Shown piece by piece: positions 25,810 to 34,096 of a stretch of 64,000 nucleotides of DNA. The position numbers were made by a program, and so were the translations under genes. The stretch spans positions 7,251,125 to 7,315,124 of the forward strand of contig NZ_JAUSUT010000001.1 of assembly GCF_030814215.1 (NCBI RefSeq), in the 5' to 3' direction. This DNA comes from Amycolatopsis thermophila (GTDB lineage: Bacteria; Actinomycetota; Actinomycetes; Mycobacteriales; Pseudonocardiaceae). Each line of letters opens with the position of its first letter. The stretch's first letter is position 1. A model generated the notes under the pieces. That model did no database searches. It saw only the letters and a list, made by a program, of their open reading frames with translations, and was not told the origin of the DNA.

Positions 25810-26274
25810 TCAACACCGCTCGTACTCGCTGATCAACGATACCTTCGCCGCGCTGGCGGACCGCTCGTCGAAGGTGTATCCCAGCCACTCTCCCACGAGA
25901 CGCCGCGCCAGCTCCAGCCCGATCACCCGCTGCCCGAGCGCGAGCACCTGGCAGTTGTTGGACAGGACCGAGCGTTCGACGGAGAACGAGTCGTGCGCGG
26001 TGGTGGCCCGCACGCCGGGCACCTTGTTGGCCGACAGGGCCATGCCGATCCCGGTGCCGCACACCAGCACGGCGCGGTCGGCCTGGCCGGCGCGGATGGC
26101 CTCGCCCGCGGCGAGCCCGATCTCCGGGTAGGGCCGGTGCACGTCCTCGGCGCCGCGGTGCACGCCGAGGTCGATCACCTCGCGCACGCGCGGATCGGCG
26201 CGCAGGTCCTCGGCGAGGCGCTCCTTGTAGTCCAGGCCGGCGTCGTCACAGCCGACCACTATGCGGTAGCCCAT
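25810..26274 (-). CDS. RpiB/LacAB-family sugar-phosphate isomerase (tetrose phosphate candidate)
   Basis: 154 residues from ATG at 26274, which overlaps the kinase stop by one base; GTG at 26277 is also possible. Family features: VVGCDDAG start, AVLVCGTGIGMALSANKVPGVRA with the catalytic Cys and the anion-binding loop, SNNCQVLALGQRVIG. Ribose-5-phosphate isomerase B is the type member. In mycobacterial threitol pathways a close family member (DerI) interconverts D-erythrulose 4-phosphate and D-erythrose 4-phosphate. That role is inferred here from the kinase, epimerase and transketolase neighbours. Confidence 0.85.
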   Translation of the reverse strand: MGYRIVVGCDDAGLDYKERLAEDLRADPRVREVIDLGVHRGAEDVHRPYPEIGLAAGEAIRAGQADRAVLVCGTGIGMALSANKVPGVRATTAHDSFSVERSVLSNNCQVLALGQRVIGLELARRLVGEWLGYTFDERSASAAKVSLISEYERC

Positions 26275-27959
26275 CACGTCCCTTCCTCCAGGTGTTCGGA
26301 AACCGTCCGGGCGACCAGGGCCAGCGACACCGCCCCGGGGTCCGGGGTGCCGACGCTGCGCTCGGCCAGCGGGCGGGCCCGCCCCTTGCGCGGCACCAGG
26401 CCGGCGGTGGCGCGGGCGGCCTCCTCCGCGGCTCGCGCAGCCTGTGCCCAGGTGCCCGTGCGGAGCCGCTGCTGGAACGGCACCAGCGCGTCGACCAGCG
26501 TCTTGTCCCCGGGCTGGGCGCCGCCGAGCGCGGTGATGCGGCCGGCGAAGGCGTCCACGGCGGCGCGGGCGTCGATCGTGCCCGCCTGTGTGCCGATGGC
26601 CTCACCCGCGGCCCGCAGCCCGGCGCCCCACAGGACCCCGGACGTGCCGCCGGCCCGCGCGGCCCACTCGTCGCCCGCCGCGGCGAGCACGTCACCCGCC
26701 CCGGCGCCCGCGCGCCAGGCGGCCTCCGCGGCCGCGACCGCGGCGTCGATGCCGCGGACCATGCCGCGGCCGTGGTCGCCGTCGCCGGCCACCGCGTCGA
26801 TCGCGCCCAGCTCGGATTCGGCTTCACGCAGGGCTGTCCGGACCGCGCGGAGTCCGTCGAGGACGGAGGCCGCCAGCTTCTTCGAGGCCGCGGACGCCTC
26901 GGCGAACCGCGGCGCGCCGGCCACGGCCACGTCCTCGACCGTCGCGCCGGCGTCCGCCGTGGTGATCGAGCCGCGGCGGAAGGCCGGGGTCCAGGCGGGA
27001 GCCGTCCACAGCCGTTCCAGCTCGTCGTCCAGCCAGGTCACGGTGAGCGACACCCCGGCCATGTCGAGGCTGGTGACGATCTCGCCCACCTCGGGCAGCA
27101 CGAGCGTGTGGCCGGACTCACGCAGCAGCCTGCTCACGTCGGCCCACAGCACGAACAGTTCCTCGTGCTTGACCGAGCCGAGGCCGTTGAGCAGGACCGC
27201 GACGCGATCCCGTGCCCCGGCGGGCTTTTCGGCGAGCAGCCGCGCCACGAAGTCCTCCGCCAGCTCTCGCGCGCCGGGCCGCGGCACGTCGCGCAGACCG
27301 GGTTCGCCGTGGATGCCGAGCCCGAGGCCCATGTGCCCGTCCGGCACGGTGAACAGCGGGGCGTCCGCGCCGGGGAACGTGCAGCCGGCGAACGCGGTGC
27401 CGATCGTGCGGGTCGCGTCGTTGGCCTTGCGGCCGACGCGCACCACCTCGTCGAGGTCCATGCCCTCCTCGGCGGCGGCGCCCATCACCTTGAAGACGGT
27501 GAAGTCCCCGGCGATGCCGCGCCGGTCGGCGACGCGGTCCGGCGGGGCGCTGGCGATGTCGTCGGTGACGACCACGTTCTCCGCCCGGATGCCCTTGGCG
27601 CGCAACTGTTCGGTGGCGAGGCCGAAGTTCATCACGTCACCGGCGTAGTTACCGTAGCCGAAGACGACACCGGCGCCGGAGTCCGCGGCCATCGCGACCG
27701 AGCAGGCGTCCTGCGCGGACGGTGAGGTGAACAGGTTGCCGCTCACCGCGCCGTCGGCCAGGCCGGGCCCGATGATGCCGTAGAAGGCCGGGTAGTGCCC
27801 GGAGCCGCCGCCGGGCAGCACGGCCACCTTGGGCTGTCCCGGCCGGGTGCGGCGCACCGCCCCGCCGGGCACGCGCCGCACGGTGTCCGCGTGCAGTTCG
27901 CAGAACCCGGCCAGCGCGTCCTCGGCGAAGGACGCCGGATCGTTGCTCAGGTAGGTCAT
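26274..27959 (-). CDS. Dihydroxyacetone-kinase-family protein (DhaK-DhaL fusion), probable erythrulose kinase
   Basis: 561 residues. The DhaK part (about 1-330) has LPGGGSGHYPAFYG, holding the His that binds the ketose covalently, and VFGYGNYAGDVMNFGLA. The DhaL part (about 360-561) has the nucleotide-metal motif GDGDHGRGMVRGI, SGVLWGAGLRAAGEA and GDKTLVDALVPFQ. This ATP-dependent single-chain layout also occurs in the erythrulose kinases LerK and DerK. With an SDR, a TIM epimerase and an RpiB isomerase around it, erythrulose is a better guess than dihydroxyacetone. ATG at 27959; 14 bases after the SDR gene. Confidence 0.88.
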   Translation of the reverse strand: MTYLSNDPASFAEDALAGFCELHADTVRRVPGGAVRRTRPGQPKVAVLPGGGSGHYPAFYGIIGPGLADGAVSGNLFTSPSAQDACSVAMAADSGAGVVFGYGNYAGDVMNFGLATEQLRAKGIRAENVVVTDDIASAPPDRVADRRGIAGDFTVFKVMGAAAEEGMDLDEVVRVGRKANDATRTIGTAFAGCTFPGADAPLFTVPDGHMGLGLGIHGEPGLRDVPRPGARELAEDFVARLLAEKPAGARDRVAVLLNGLGSVKHEELFVLWADVSRLLRESGHTLVLPEVGEIVTSLDMAGVSLTVTWLDDELERLWTAPAWTPAFRRGSITTADAGATVEDVAVAGAPRFAEASAASKKLAASVLDGLRAVRTALREAESELGAIDAVAGDGDHGRGMVRGIDAAVAAAEAAWRAGAGAGDVLAAAGDEWAARAGGTSGVLWGAGLRAAGEAIGTQAGTIDARAAVDAFAGRITALGGAQPGDKTLVDALVPFQQRLRTGTWAQAARAAEEAARATAGLVPRKGRARPLAERSVGTPDPGAVSLALVARTVSEHLEEGT

Positions 27960-27973
27960 CGCACTCCCCGTCC

Positions 27974-28747
27974 TCAGTGGAGGAACGAGCCACCGTTGAT
28001 GTCGATCGTGGTGCCCTGCAGGTACCCGGCGTCCTCGCTGGTGAGCCACGCGATCACGCCGGCCACGTCGGCCGCGGTCGCCTGGCGGCCCAGCGGGACG
28101 CTCCGCACGATCGCCGCCTCGAGCTCGTCGGTGGTCCCCACGCGGATGTCGGTGTCCACCGCGCCGGGCGCGACGGCGTTGACGGTGACGCCGGCGTCGC
28201 CGAGCTCGCGGGCCAGCGACTTGGTGAACCCGAGGATGGCGGCCTTCGCCGAGCTGTACGGGGTGCGGCCGAACACGCCGCCGCCCTGCTGCGCCGACAC
28301 CGAGGACATGTTCACGATCCGGCCCCACCCGGCGTCGATCAGGTCGGGCAGGAACGCCTTGGTGACCAGGTAGGTGCCGGTCGCGTTGACCGCCATCACC
28401 TTGTTCCACAGCTCGAGCGTGGTCTCCAGGAACGGTACCGGCGAGGTGATCCCGGCGATGTTGATCACCGCGCCGACGACGGGCAGGCGTCCGGCGTCGA
28501 CCTCGGCGCGCACCGCCCGGTAGGCGGCGAGCACGGACGGCTCATCGGCGACGTCGACGCCGTGGGCGAACACCGGCGCACCGGTCGCGGCCGCGATGTC
28601 GTCGGCGGCCTGCTTGGCCGCGGGCTCGTCCAGGTCCAGGACGGCCACGGCCCAGCCGTCGCGGGCGAGGCGGGCGGCGGTCGCCTTGCCGATCCCGCGC
28701 GGGGCACCGGCCCCGGTGATCACGGCGGTGCGCTGCGTGTCAGGCAT
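27974..28747 (-). CDS. Short-chain dehydrogenase/reductase (probable polyol dehydrogenase)
   Basis: 257 residues, classical SDR. Cofactor motif TGAGAPRGIGKATAARLA; an Asp (VLDLDE) after the second strand suggests NAD; active-site INIAGI, NMSSVSA and PYSSAKAAILGFTKSLA (Tyr-x3-Lys). It would oxidise a sugar alcohol or reduce a ketose. In the tetrose operon the expected reaction is threitol or erythritol to erythrulose. ATG at 28747, 23 bases after the epimerase-like gene. Confidence 0.88.
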   Translation of the reverse strand: MPDTQRTAVITGAGAPRGIGKATAARLARDGWAVAVLDLDEPAAKQAADDIAAATGAPVFAHGVDVADEPSVLAAYRAVRAEVDAGRLPVVGAVINIAGITSPVPFLETTLELWNKVMAVNATGTYLVTKAFLPDLIDAGWGRIVNMSSVSAQQGGGVFGRTPYSSAKAAILGFTKSLARELGDAGVTVNAVAPGAVDTDIRVGTTDELEAAIVRSVPLGRQATAADVAGVIAWLTSEDAGYLQGTTIDINGGSFLH

Positions 28748-28770
28748 TTCGGTTTCTCCTTGCGTGGGGA

Positions 28771-29583
28771 TCACAGGCCGGCGATGTATTCCGCGGCCTT
28801 CACCGCGGCCGCCGGCCGTTCGTCGTCGGTGACGTCCCGGGTCTCCAGCTCCAGGGAACAGTGCCCCCGGTAGCCGGCGGCTCGGAGTGCGGCGAAGGTG
28901 GCCGGGAAGTCGACCACGCCGTTGCCGATGCTGAGGTGGATGTGACCGGGCGTGGCGTCGCGCAGGTGGACGTGCGCGATGCGGCCGGCGAACCGCTCGA
29001 CGTAGTCGGCCGGGTGACCGCCGGAGGCGACGATGTGGCTGGTGTCCAGCACCAGGCCGACCGCCGGGTCGAGCCGCCGCGCCAGGTGTCCGGCCAGGTC
29101 GGTGTTCCAGCACAGGCGGTGGTGGTGCGGCGCCTCGACCCAGATCGCGACCCCGTGCCGCGCCGCGGCTTCGGCCGCGGCGTGCAGCTGGGCCGCGACG
29201 AGGTCGACGTCCTCGTCCAGGCTGGTGAGGGGGTCGCGGGACTGGGCACCGCAGGGCAGCACGAGGGCCTGGGCACCGCAGGACGCGGTGAGGTCGAGCA
29301 GGCGGCGCAGGTGGGCGGCCCGCCCGGCCGCGTCGTGGGGCCGGTTCAGGTCACCGATGTCGCCGTTGACCGACCGGACCCGCAGGCCGGAGGCCCGGAC
29401 CTCGGCGGCGACTTCGCGCACCGCCTCGTCGGTCAGGTCGTACGGGACGTGGTCGCACACGCCCGGCAGCGCGCCGAGGTCGATCTCGCCGAAACCGCAC
29501 TCTCCGATGACCGACAGCGCCGCCGCCAGTGGCAGGTGCCGGAAGCTGATCGTCGAACAGCCCGGCCAACCGGTTCGCTCCAT
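28771..29583 (-). CDS. Xylose-isomerase-like TIM-barrel sugar isomerase/epimerase
   Basis: 270 residues. AP-endonuclease-2/xylose-isomerase fold with metal ligands in WVEAPHHHRL (Glu and His), VLDTSHIVASG (Asp-x2-His), HVHLRDATPG and SLELE. Family members include L-erythrulose 1-phosphate isomerase (LerI), hexulose-phosphate epimerases and decarboxylases such as OiaC. ATG at 29583 is the first gene of the operon; no good Shine-Dalgarno site is seen, and two operator-like boxes begin 10 bases upstream, so the transcript probably starts very near the ATG. LerI-like function is inferred from context. Confidence 0.8.
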   Translation of the reverse strand: MERTGWPGCSTISFRHLPLAAALSVIGECGFGEIDLGALPGVCDHVPYDLTDEAVREVAAEVRASGLRVRSVNGDIGDLNRPHDAAGRAAHLRRLLDLTASCGAQALVLPCGAQSRDPLTSLDEDVDLVAAQLHAAAEAAARHGVAIWVEAPHHHRLCWNTDLAGHLARRLDPAVGLVLDTSHIVASGGHPADYVERFAGRIAHVHLRDATPGHIHLSIGNGVVDFPATFAALRAAGYRGHCSLELETRDVTDDERPAAAVKAAEYIAGL

Positions 29584-29592
29584 GAGCAGGGA

Positions 29593-29716
29593 TGTTAACA
29601 GAGATGTGTCAACAGACAAGGTTCCCGCAGAATTCGCCCCTGACACGCAGCTAATCATCGGAAGTCGTTGTTGACAGAGCGCGCTCATCACCGCACTATG
29701 TCCAGCATTGTTAACA
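29593..29716. promoter_or_regulatory. Divergent promoter with four TGTYRACA boxes
   Basis: TGTTAACA (29593-29600), TGTCAACA (29607-29614), TGTTGACA (29669-29676) and TGTTAACA (29709-29716) all fit TGTYRACA, which is palindromic or nearly so and typical for FCD-type GntR regulators. Two boxes crowd the operon start at 29583 and two lie before the transporter start at 29772. TTGACA at 29671-29676 within the third box could be the -35 element of the transporter promoter, with CACTAT 17 bases on as a weak -10. Confidence 0.75.
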
Positions 29717-29771
29717 GGAAGGCAACCGCGACGTACAGTCGGGGCGGCCCCTGACAGGAAGGCAATCGACA

Positions 29772-31118
29772 ATGCGCAGCGAAGCGCTCACCATGCGCGG
29801 CCCGGTGCACGGCACCCCCGATGCGCGCCGGGTCGCCTGGGGCTCCACCGCGGGGGCCGTGATCGAGAGCTACGACTTCATCGGTTTCGGCACCGCGGCG
29901 GCCCTCTACTTCGGGCACGCGTTCTTCCCCGGCGCGTCACCCGTCATCGGCACGCTGTCCGCGTTCGCCACGCTCGGGGTCGGGTTCGTCGCGCGGCCGA
30001 TCGGCGGCATCATCGGCGGTCATCTGGGCGACAAGATCGGCCGCAAGCCGGTGCTGGTGACGTCGCTGATCGTGATGGGACTGGCCACGTTCGCGATCGG
30101 CCTGCTGCCCACCTATGAGACGGCCGGTGTGCTGGCACCCGTCCTGCTGGTGACGGTGCGGATCATCCAGGGCGTGGCCTACGGCGCCGAGTGGGGTGGC
30201 GCGATCCTGATGACCTACGAGCACGCGCCGTGGCGCCGCAAGGGCGCGTTCACCGGCATCGTGCAGGCCGGGTTCCCGATCGGGTTGCTGCTGGCGAACC
30301 TGGTGTTCCTGGTGTCGGTGAACCTGTCCGGCGACTGGGCGTGGCGGGTGCCGTTCCTGGCGAGCCTGATCCTGGTGATCGTCGGCCTGATCGTGCGGTC
30401 GCGGGTGCCCGAGTCGCCGGTGTTCGAGGACGTCCGGGACAGCGGTGAGATCGCGAAGGCGCCGATCGTGCAGGTGCTGCGCGAGGACTGGCGCAACGTG
30501 CTCCGCGGCATCGGGCTGCGGATCGCGGAGACCGCCGGGTACGCGGTGGCGGTCACCTACATGATCTCGTACCTGAAGTCGCAGGAGCTGGCCACAAGCG
30601 GCGCGACGATCATGGCGCTGTGCATCGCCTCGGCGATCGGCATCGGCGCGACGATCGCGTGGGGCGGGCTGACCGACCGCATCGGGCGGCGGCCGGTGTA
30701 CGTGTGGGTCACACTGTTCGGCGCGCTCTGGGCGATCCCGATGTTCCTGCTGGTCAACACCGCCTCGGTGATCGCCATCGTGATCACGGTGGTGGTGTCG
30801 TACGCGGTGTGCCAGAACGCGCTCGCCGGCTCGCAGGGAGCCTGGTTCCCGGAGCTGTTCCAGGCCCGGACGCGGTCCTCGGGGGCGTCGCTGGCCTACC
30901 AGATCTCGGCGATGATCTCCGGGGTGACGCCGTTCGTGACGACCCTGCTGTTCCTGTGGCTGGGCTGGGCCGGTCCGGCGCTGCTGTTCCTCGCGTACTC
31001 CGCGCTGGGCCTGGTGTCGGCCCTGCTGACGCGCGAAACGTGGAGCACACGCGAACGGGAAGCCGCGGCCCGTGCGACGGCGGAGACCCCGCTGCCGGAG
31101 CCGCACCGGGTGAGCTGA
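29772..31118 (+). CDS. MFS transporter, metabolite:H+ symporter (MHS) type
   Basis: 448 residues, twelve predicted membrane segments. The MHS pattern is visible: GAVIESYDFIGFGTAAALYF in segment 1, FVARPIGGIIGGHLGDKIGRKPVLV between segments 2 and 3, and RIIQGVAYGAEWGGAILMTYEHAP. Known MHS members take up organic acids or zwitterions such as shikimate, citrate and proline-betaine. It is divergent from the tetrose operon and shares its boxes, so it likely imports the substrate; an acidic precursor such as a branched sugar acid should be considered besides a polyol. AGGAAGG lies 10 bases before the ATG. Confidence 0.88.
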   Translation: MRSEALTMRGPVHGTPDARRVAWGSTAGAVIESYDFIGFGTAAALYFGHAFFPGASPVIGTLSAFATLGVGFVARPIGGIIGGHLGDKIGRKPVLVTSLIVMGLATFAIGLLPTYETAGVLAPVLLVTVRIIQGVAYGAEWGGAILMTYEHAPWRRKGAFTGIVQAGFPIGLLLANLVFLVSVNLSGDWAWRVPFLASLILVIVGLIVRSRVPESPVFEDVRDSGEIAKAPIVQVLREDWRNVLRGIGLRIAETAGYAVAVTYMISYLKSQELATSGATIMALCIASAIGIGATIAWGGLTDRIGRRPVYVWVTLFGALWAIPMFLLVNTASVIAIVITVVVSYAVCQNALAGSQGAWFPELFQARTRSSGASLAYQISAMISGVTPFVTTLLFLWLGWAGPALLFLAYSALGLVSALLTRETWSTREREAAARATAETPLPEPHRVS

Positions 31119-31133
31119 CTCTCGCGGCTGCGG

Positions 31134-31161
31134 CGCGCCCGGGCCGTCCCGGCCGGGCGCG
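31134..31161. terminator. Bidirectional stem-loop between transporter and TetR genes
   Basis: GCGCCCGG at 31135-31142 pairs with CCGGGCGC at 31153-31160, extended by one more outer pair and an inner CC/GG. It lies between two convergent genes (stops at 31118 and 31197) and can serve both. No T-run. Confidence 0.55.
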
Positions 31162-31196
31162 GCGCTGCCGCGCAGCGACCTCCGCCGCGGTGCCGT

Positions 31197-31814
31197 TCAG
31201 GGCGTCAGGTCCGTGAACAGCCTCGCCGCCGCGGTGCGCCACTGCGCCACCAGGTCGGTGCCCTCGGGGTCGCGCAGCCATTGGATCTGCAGCCCGTCCA
31301 TCACCGCCACCACCTGCCGCGCCAGGGATTCCGGCTCGGGGACGCGACCGGGCACCATCGCCGCGAACTCGGCCAGCACGCGGCGCTGGCGGGCGGCGAA
31401 ATAGGCCGCGGCCGGGTGGCCCGGGGCCAGCGACTCGGCCTGCAGGACCGAGAACAGCCGCACGATTTCGGGCTGCGTGGCGTTCCGCCGAACCAGCGCG
31501 TCGCACGCCTCGGCCAGCGAGATGTCCTTCGGCCAGCCCCGCCGCACGTCGGACTCGCTGAGCCCGAGTTCCCCGGCCAGCGACCGGAAGTCCTCCGCGT
31601 CACGGTGGTCGAGCACGGCCAGCAACAACCCGTCCTTCGACCCCACGTGGTGCAGCAGCCCCGGCACGGTCAAACCGCACGCATCCGCGACGTCCTGCAT
31701 CGACAGCGCCCAGAACCCGCCCTCACCGATCAGGCGCGTCGCCACGTCGAGGATCTGCCGGCGCCGCTGGGCGGCGGGCAGGCGCGTCCGCTCCCGCCGG
31801 GAGGCCGTGGTCAT
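31197..31814 (-). CDS. TetR-family regulator
   Basis: 205 residues. Helix-turn-helix near the N-terminus: RRRQILDVATRLIGEGGFWALSMQDVADACGLTVPGLLHHVGSKDGLLLAVL. The remainder is the variable ligand-binding domain, ending VVAVMDGLQIQWLRDPEG, a pattern common in actinobacterial TetR proteins next to glycosidases. ATG at 31814. Divergent from the GH3 gene at 31899 with a perfect operator between them, so it most likely represses both. Confidence 0.9.
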   Translation of the reverse strand: MTTASRRERTRLPAAQRRRQILDVATRLIGEGGFWALSMQDVADACGLTVPGLLHHVGSKDGLLLAVLDHRDAEDFRSLAGELGLSESDVRRGWPKDISLAEACDALVRRNATQPEIVRLFSVLQAESLAPGHPAAAYFAARQRRVLAEFAAMVPGRVPEPESLARQVVAVMDGLQIQWLRDPEGTDLVAQWRTAAARLFTDLTP

Positions 31815-31860
31815 GCGCTCCTCCCCCTCGTCTTGACCGCGTCAGCGTACGGCACCTAGG

Positions 31861-31882
31861 TTACCTAGCACCTACTAGGTAA
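31861..31882. promoter_or_regulatory. Operator between TetR and GH3 genes
   Basis: TTACCTAG at 31861-31868 and CTAGGTAA at 31875-31882 form a perfect 8-bp inverted repeat around CACCTA. A further CACCTAGG half-site just to the left suggests extra contacts. It starts 47 bases upstream of the TetR ATG and ends 17 bases before the GH3 ATG, where bound repressor would block both. Confidence 0.75.
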
Positions 31883-31898
31883 TCGGTAAGGATGCCGC

Positions 31899-34049
31899 AT
31901 GGAGCCTGACCACGCCGCCCTCACCAGCGGCAACGACTTCTGGCACACCACCCCGGGCGCGGGCCTGCCGTCGATCACCCTCACCGACGGGCCGCACGGC
32001 GTCCGGCTGCAGGCGAGCGAGGACGACGTCGTCACCGGGCGGCCGGCCACCTGCTTCCCGCCCGCGGTGGCCGGCGCGTCGACCTGGGATCCGGACCTGC
32101 TGCGCCGCATGGGCGAGGCCCTCGGCGACGAGTGCCGCGCGATGGACGTGGCCGTGCTGCTCGGCCCGGGCATCAACCTCAAGCGCACCCCGCTCGGCGG
32201 CCGCAACTTCGAGTACTTCTCCGAGGACCCCCTGCTGACCGGCGTGCTGGCCACCGAATGGGTGCGCGGCCTGCAAAGCCGCGGCGTCGGCGCGTCGCTC
32301 AAGCACTTCGCCGTCAACAGCCAGGAAACGGACCGGATGCGCATCAGCGCCGACGTCGACGAGCGCACCCTGCGCGAGATGTACCTGCGCGCGTTCCAGC
32401 GGGTCGTCACACAAGCCCGGCCGTGGACCGTGATGTGCTCCTACAACCGCATCAACGGCACGTACGCGAGCCAGAACCGCTGGCTGCTCACCGACGTCCT
32501 GCGCGACGAGTGGGGCTTCGAGGGCGTCGTGGTCTCCGACTGGGGCGCGGTCGCCGACCGGGTGGCCGCCGTCGCCGCGGGACTGGACCTCACCATGCCC
32601 GGCCCCGACGACACCGGCGACCGGGCGCTGATCGACGCCGTCGCCGACGGACGGCTCGACCCCGTGGCGCTGGAGACCGCGGCGGGCCGGGTGCGCGCAC
32701 TGGTCGAGCGCGCGGGCGAGCGGCCCCCCGGCGAATACGACGCCGACGCCCACCACGCACTGGCCCGCGAGATCGCCGGACGCGCGATCGTGCTGCTCAA
32801 GAACGACGGTGACGTGCTGCCGTTGTCCGGGGGCGAAACCGTCGCGGTGATCGGCGAGTTCGCCCGGACCCCGCGCTACCAGGGCGGCGGCAGCTCGCAC
32901 ATCACCCCGACCCGGCTCGACGACGCCCTCACCGCGATCTCGGAATCGGCGCCGGTGCGTTTCGCCCCCGGCTACGACAACCCGGACGAGGCCGCGGCGC
33001 TGGCCGCGGACAGCGATGTCGCCCTGGTGTTCGCCGGCAGCGCGCACGAGACCGAGGGTGCCGACCGCGACACCCTCGACCTGCCGGACGCCCATCGCGA
33101 GCTGATCGAGCGGGTGGCCGCGGCGAACCCCCGCACGGTCGTCGTCCTGTCCAACGGCGCCGTGGTCCGGACGAGCCCGTGGGAGGCGCGGGTGCCGGCG
33201 ATCGTGGAGGGCTGGCTGCTCGGCCAGGCCGGTGGCGCCGCGATCGCGGACGTCCTGTTCGGACGGGTCAACCCGTCGGGCAGGCTGACCGAGACGATCC
33301 CGCTGGAACTCGCCGACCATCCGTCCTACCTGGACTTCCCCGGCGAGCACGGGCACGTGCGCTACGGCGAGGGGATCCACGTCGGTTACCGCGGTTTCGA
33401 CGCCCGGGAGCAGGCGGTCGCCTACCCGTTCGGCTTCGGCCTGTCCTACACCACCTTCGAGTACGGTGCCGCCCGCGCGACCGTGACGGACGACGGGATC
33501 GAGGTGCGGGTGCCGGTGACGAACACCGGAGCGCGGGACGGGCGCGAGGTCGTGCAGGTGTACGTGAGCGTCCCGGGTTCCGCGGTACGGCGGGCACCGC
33601 GGGAGCTGAAAGCGTTTGCCAGCGTGCCGATCGCGGCGGGCGAGACGGCCGGGGTGGTGCTGAGGATCGCCCGCGAGGACCTGGCCTACTGGGACACCCG
33701 GTTCGGCCGCTGGGTCGTGGAGGGCGGCGAGTACCACTGCGCGGTGGGCGCGTCCTCCCGGGACCTGCGGACCACGGCGGTGGTCGAGGTGCCCGGCGAC
33801 GACGTGCGGGCGCCGCTGACCGCGGAGTCCAGTGTGGCCGAATGGCTGAACGACCCGCGTGGGGCCGCACTGCTGGGCCAGGTGTTCGCCGCGGCCGCCG
33901 GGTCCAGCGGCGCGATCGCGCACCTGGTGGCCGACCCGTCGACGATCAGCCTGGTGGGGAGTCTGCCGCTCGGGCGGATGGCCGCCTTCCCCGGCAGCCC
34001 GCTCACGGTGGAAGCGGTGGACAAGCTGGTGGCGGAGGCCGGCGGCTGA
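31899..34049 (+). CDS. Glycoside hydrolase family 3 beta-glucosidase-like enzyme
   Basis: 716 residues, no signal peptide, so probably cytoplasmic. N-terminal barrel with SLKHFAVNSQETDR (KHF motif near 135) and VVVSDWGAV, in which Asp 214 is the expected nucleophile. The second domain has VLLKNDGDVLPLSG and QGGGSSHITPT. The C-terminal fibronectin-III-like domain ends in VQVYVSVPGSAVRRAPRELKAF. Members hydrolyse beta-glucosides, xylosides or related plant glycosides with retention. No transporter adjoins it. Regulated by the divergent TetR through the operator at 31861-31882. A run of about 80 residues after the FnIII-like domain is lineage-specific. Confidence 0.9.
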   Translation: MEPDHAALTSGNDFWHTTPGAGLPSITLTDGPHGVRLQASEDDVVTGRPATCFPPAVAGASTWDPDLLRRMGEALGDECRAMDVAVLLGPGINLKRTPLGGRNFEYFSEDPLLTGVLATEWVRGLQSRGVGASLKHFAVNSQETDRMRISADVDERTLREMYLRAFQRVVTQARPWTVMCSYNRINGTYASQNRWLLTDVLRDEWGFEGVVVSDWGAVADRVAAVAAGLDLTMPGPDDTGDRALIDAVADGRLDPVALETAAGRVRALVERAGERPPGEYDADAHHALAREIAGRAIVLLKNDGDVLPLSGGETVAVIGEFARTPRYQGGGSSHITPTRLDDALTAISESAPVRFAPGYDNPDEAAALAADSDVALVFAGSAHETEGADRDTLDLPDAHRELIERVAAANPRTVVVLSNGAVVRTSPWEARVPAIVEGWLLGQAGGAAIADVLFGRVNPSGRLTETIPLELADHPSYLDFPGEHGHVRYGEGIHVGYRGFDAREQAVAYPFGFGLSYTTFEYGAARATVTDDGIEVRVPVTNTGARDGREVVQVYVSVPGSAVRRAPRELKAFASVPIAAGETAGVVLRIAREDLAYWDTRFGRWVVEGGEYHCAVGASSRDLRTTAVVEVPGDDVRAPLTAESSVAEWLNDPRGAALLGQVFAAAAGSSGAIAHLVADPSTISLVGSLPLGRMAAFPGSPLTVEAVDKLVAEAGG

Positions 34050-34054
34050 CGTGA

Positions 34055-34088
34055 GGGGCCCGGCACCCCCGTCCGGGCACCGGGCCCC
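34055..34088. terminator. Bidirectional stem-loop between GH3 and alcohol dehydrogenase
   Basis: GGGGCCCGG at 34055-34063 pairs perfectly with CCGGGCCCC at 34080-34088 around a 16-base loop. It fills most of the 47 bases between convergent stop codons, so it probably terminates both transcripts. Confidence 0.65.
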
Positions 34089-34096
34089 CCGACGGC

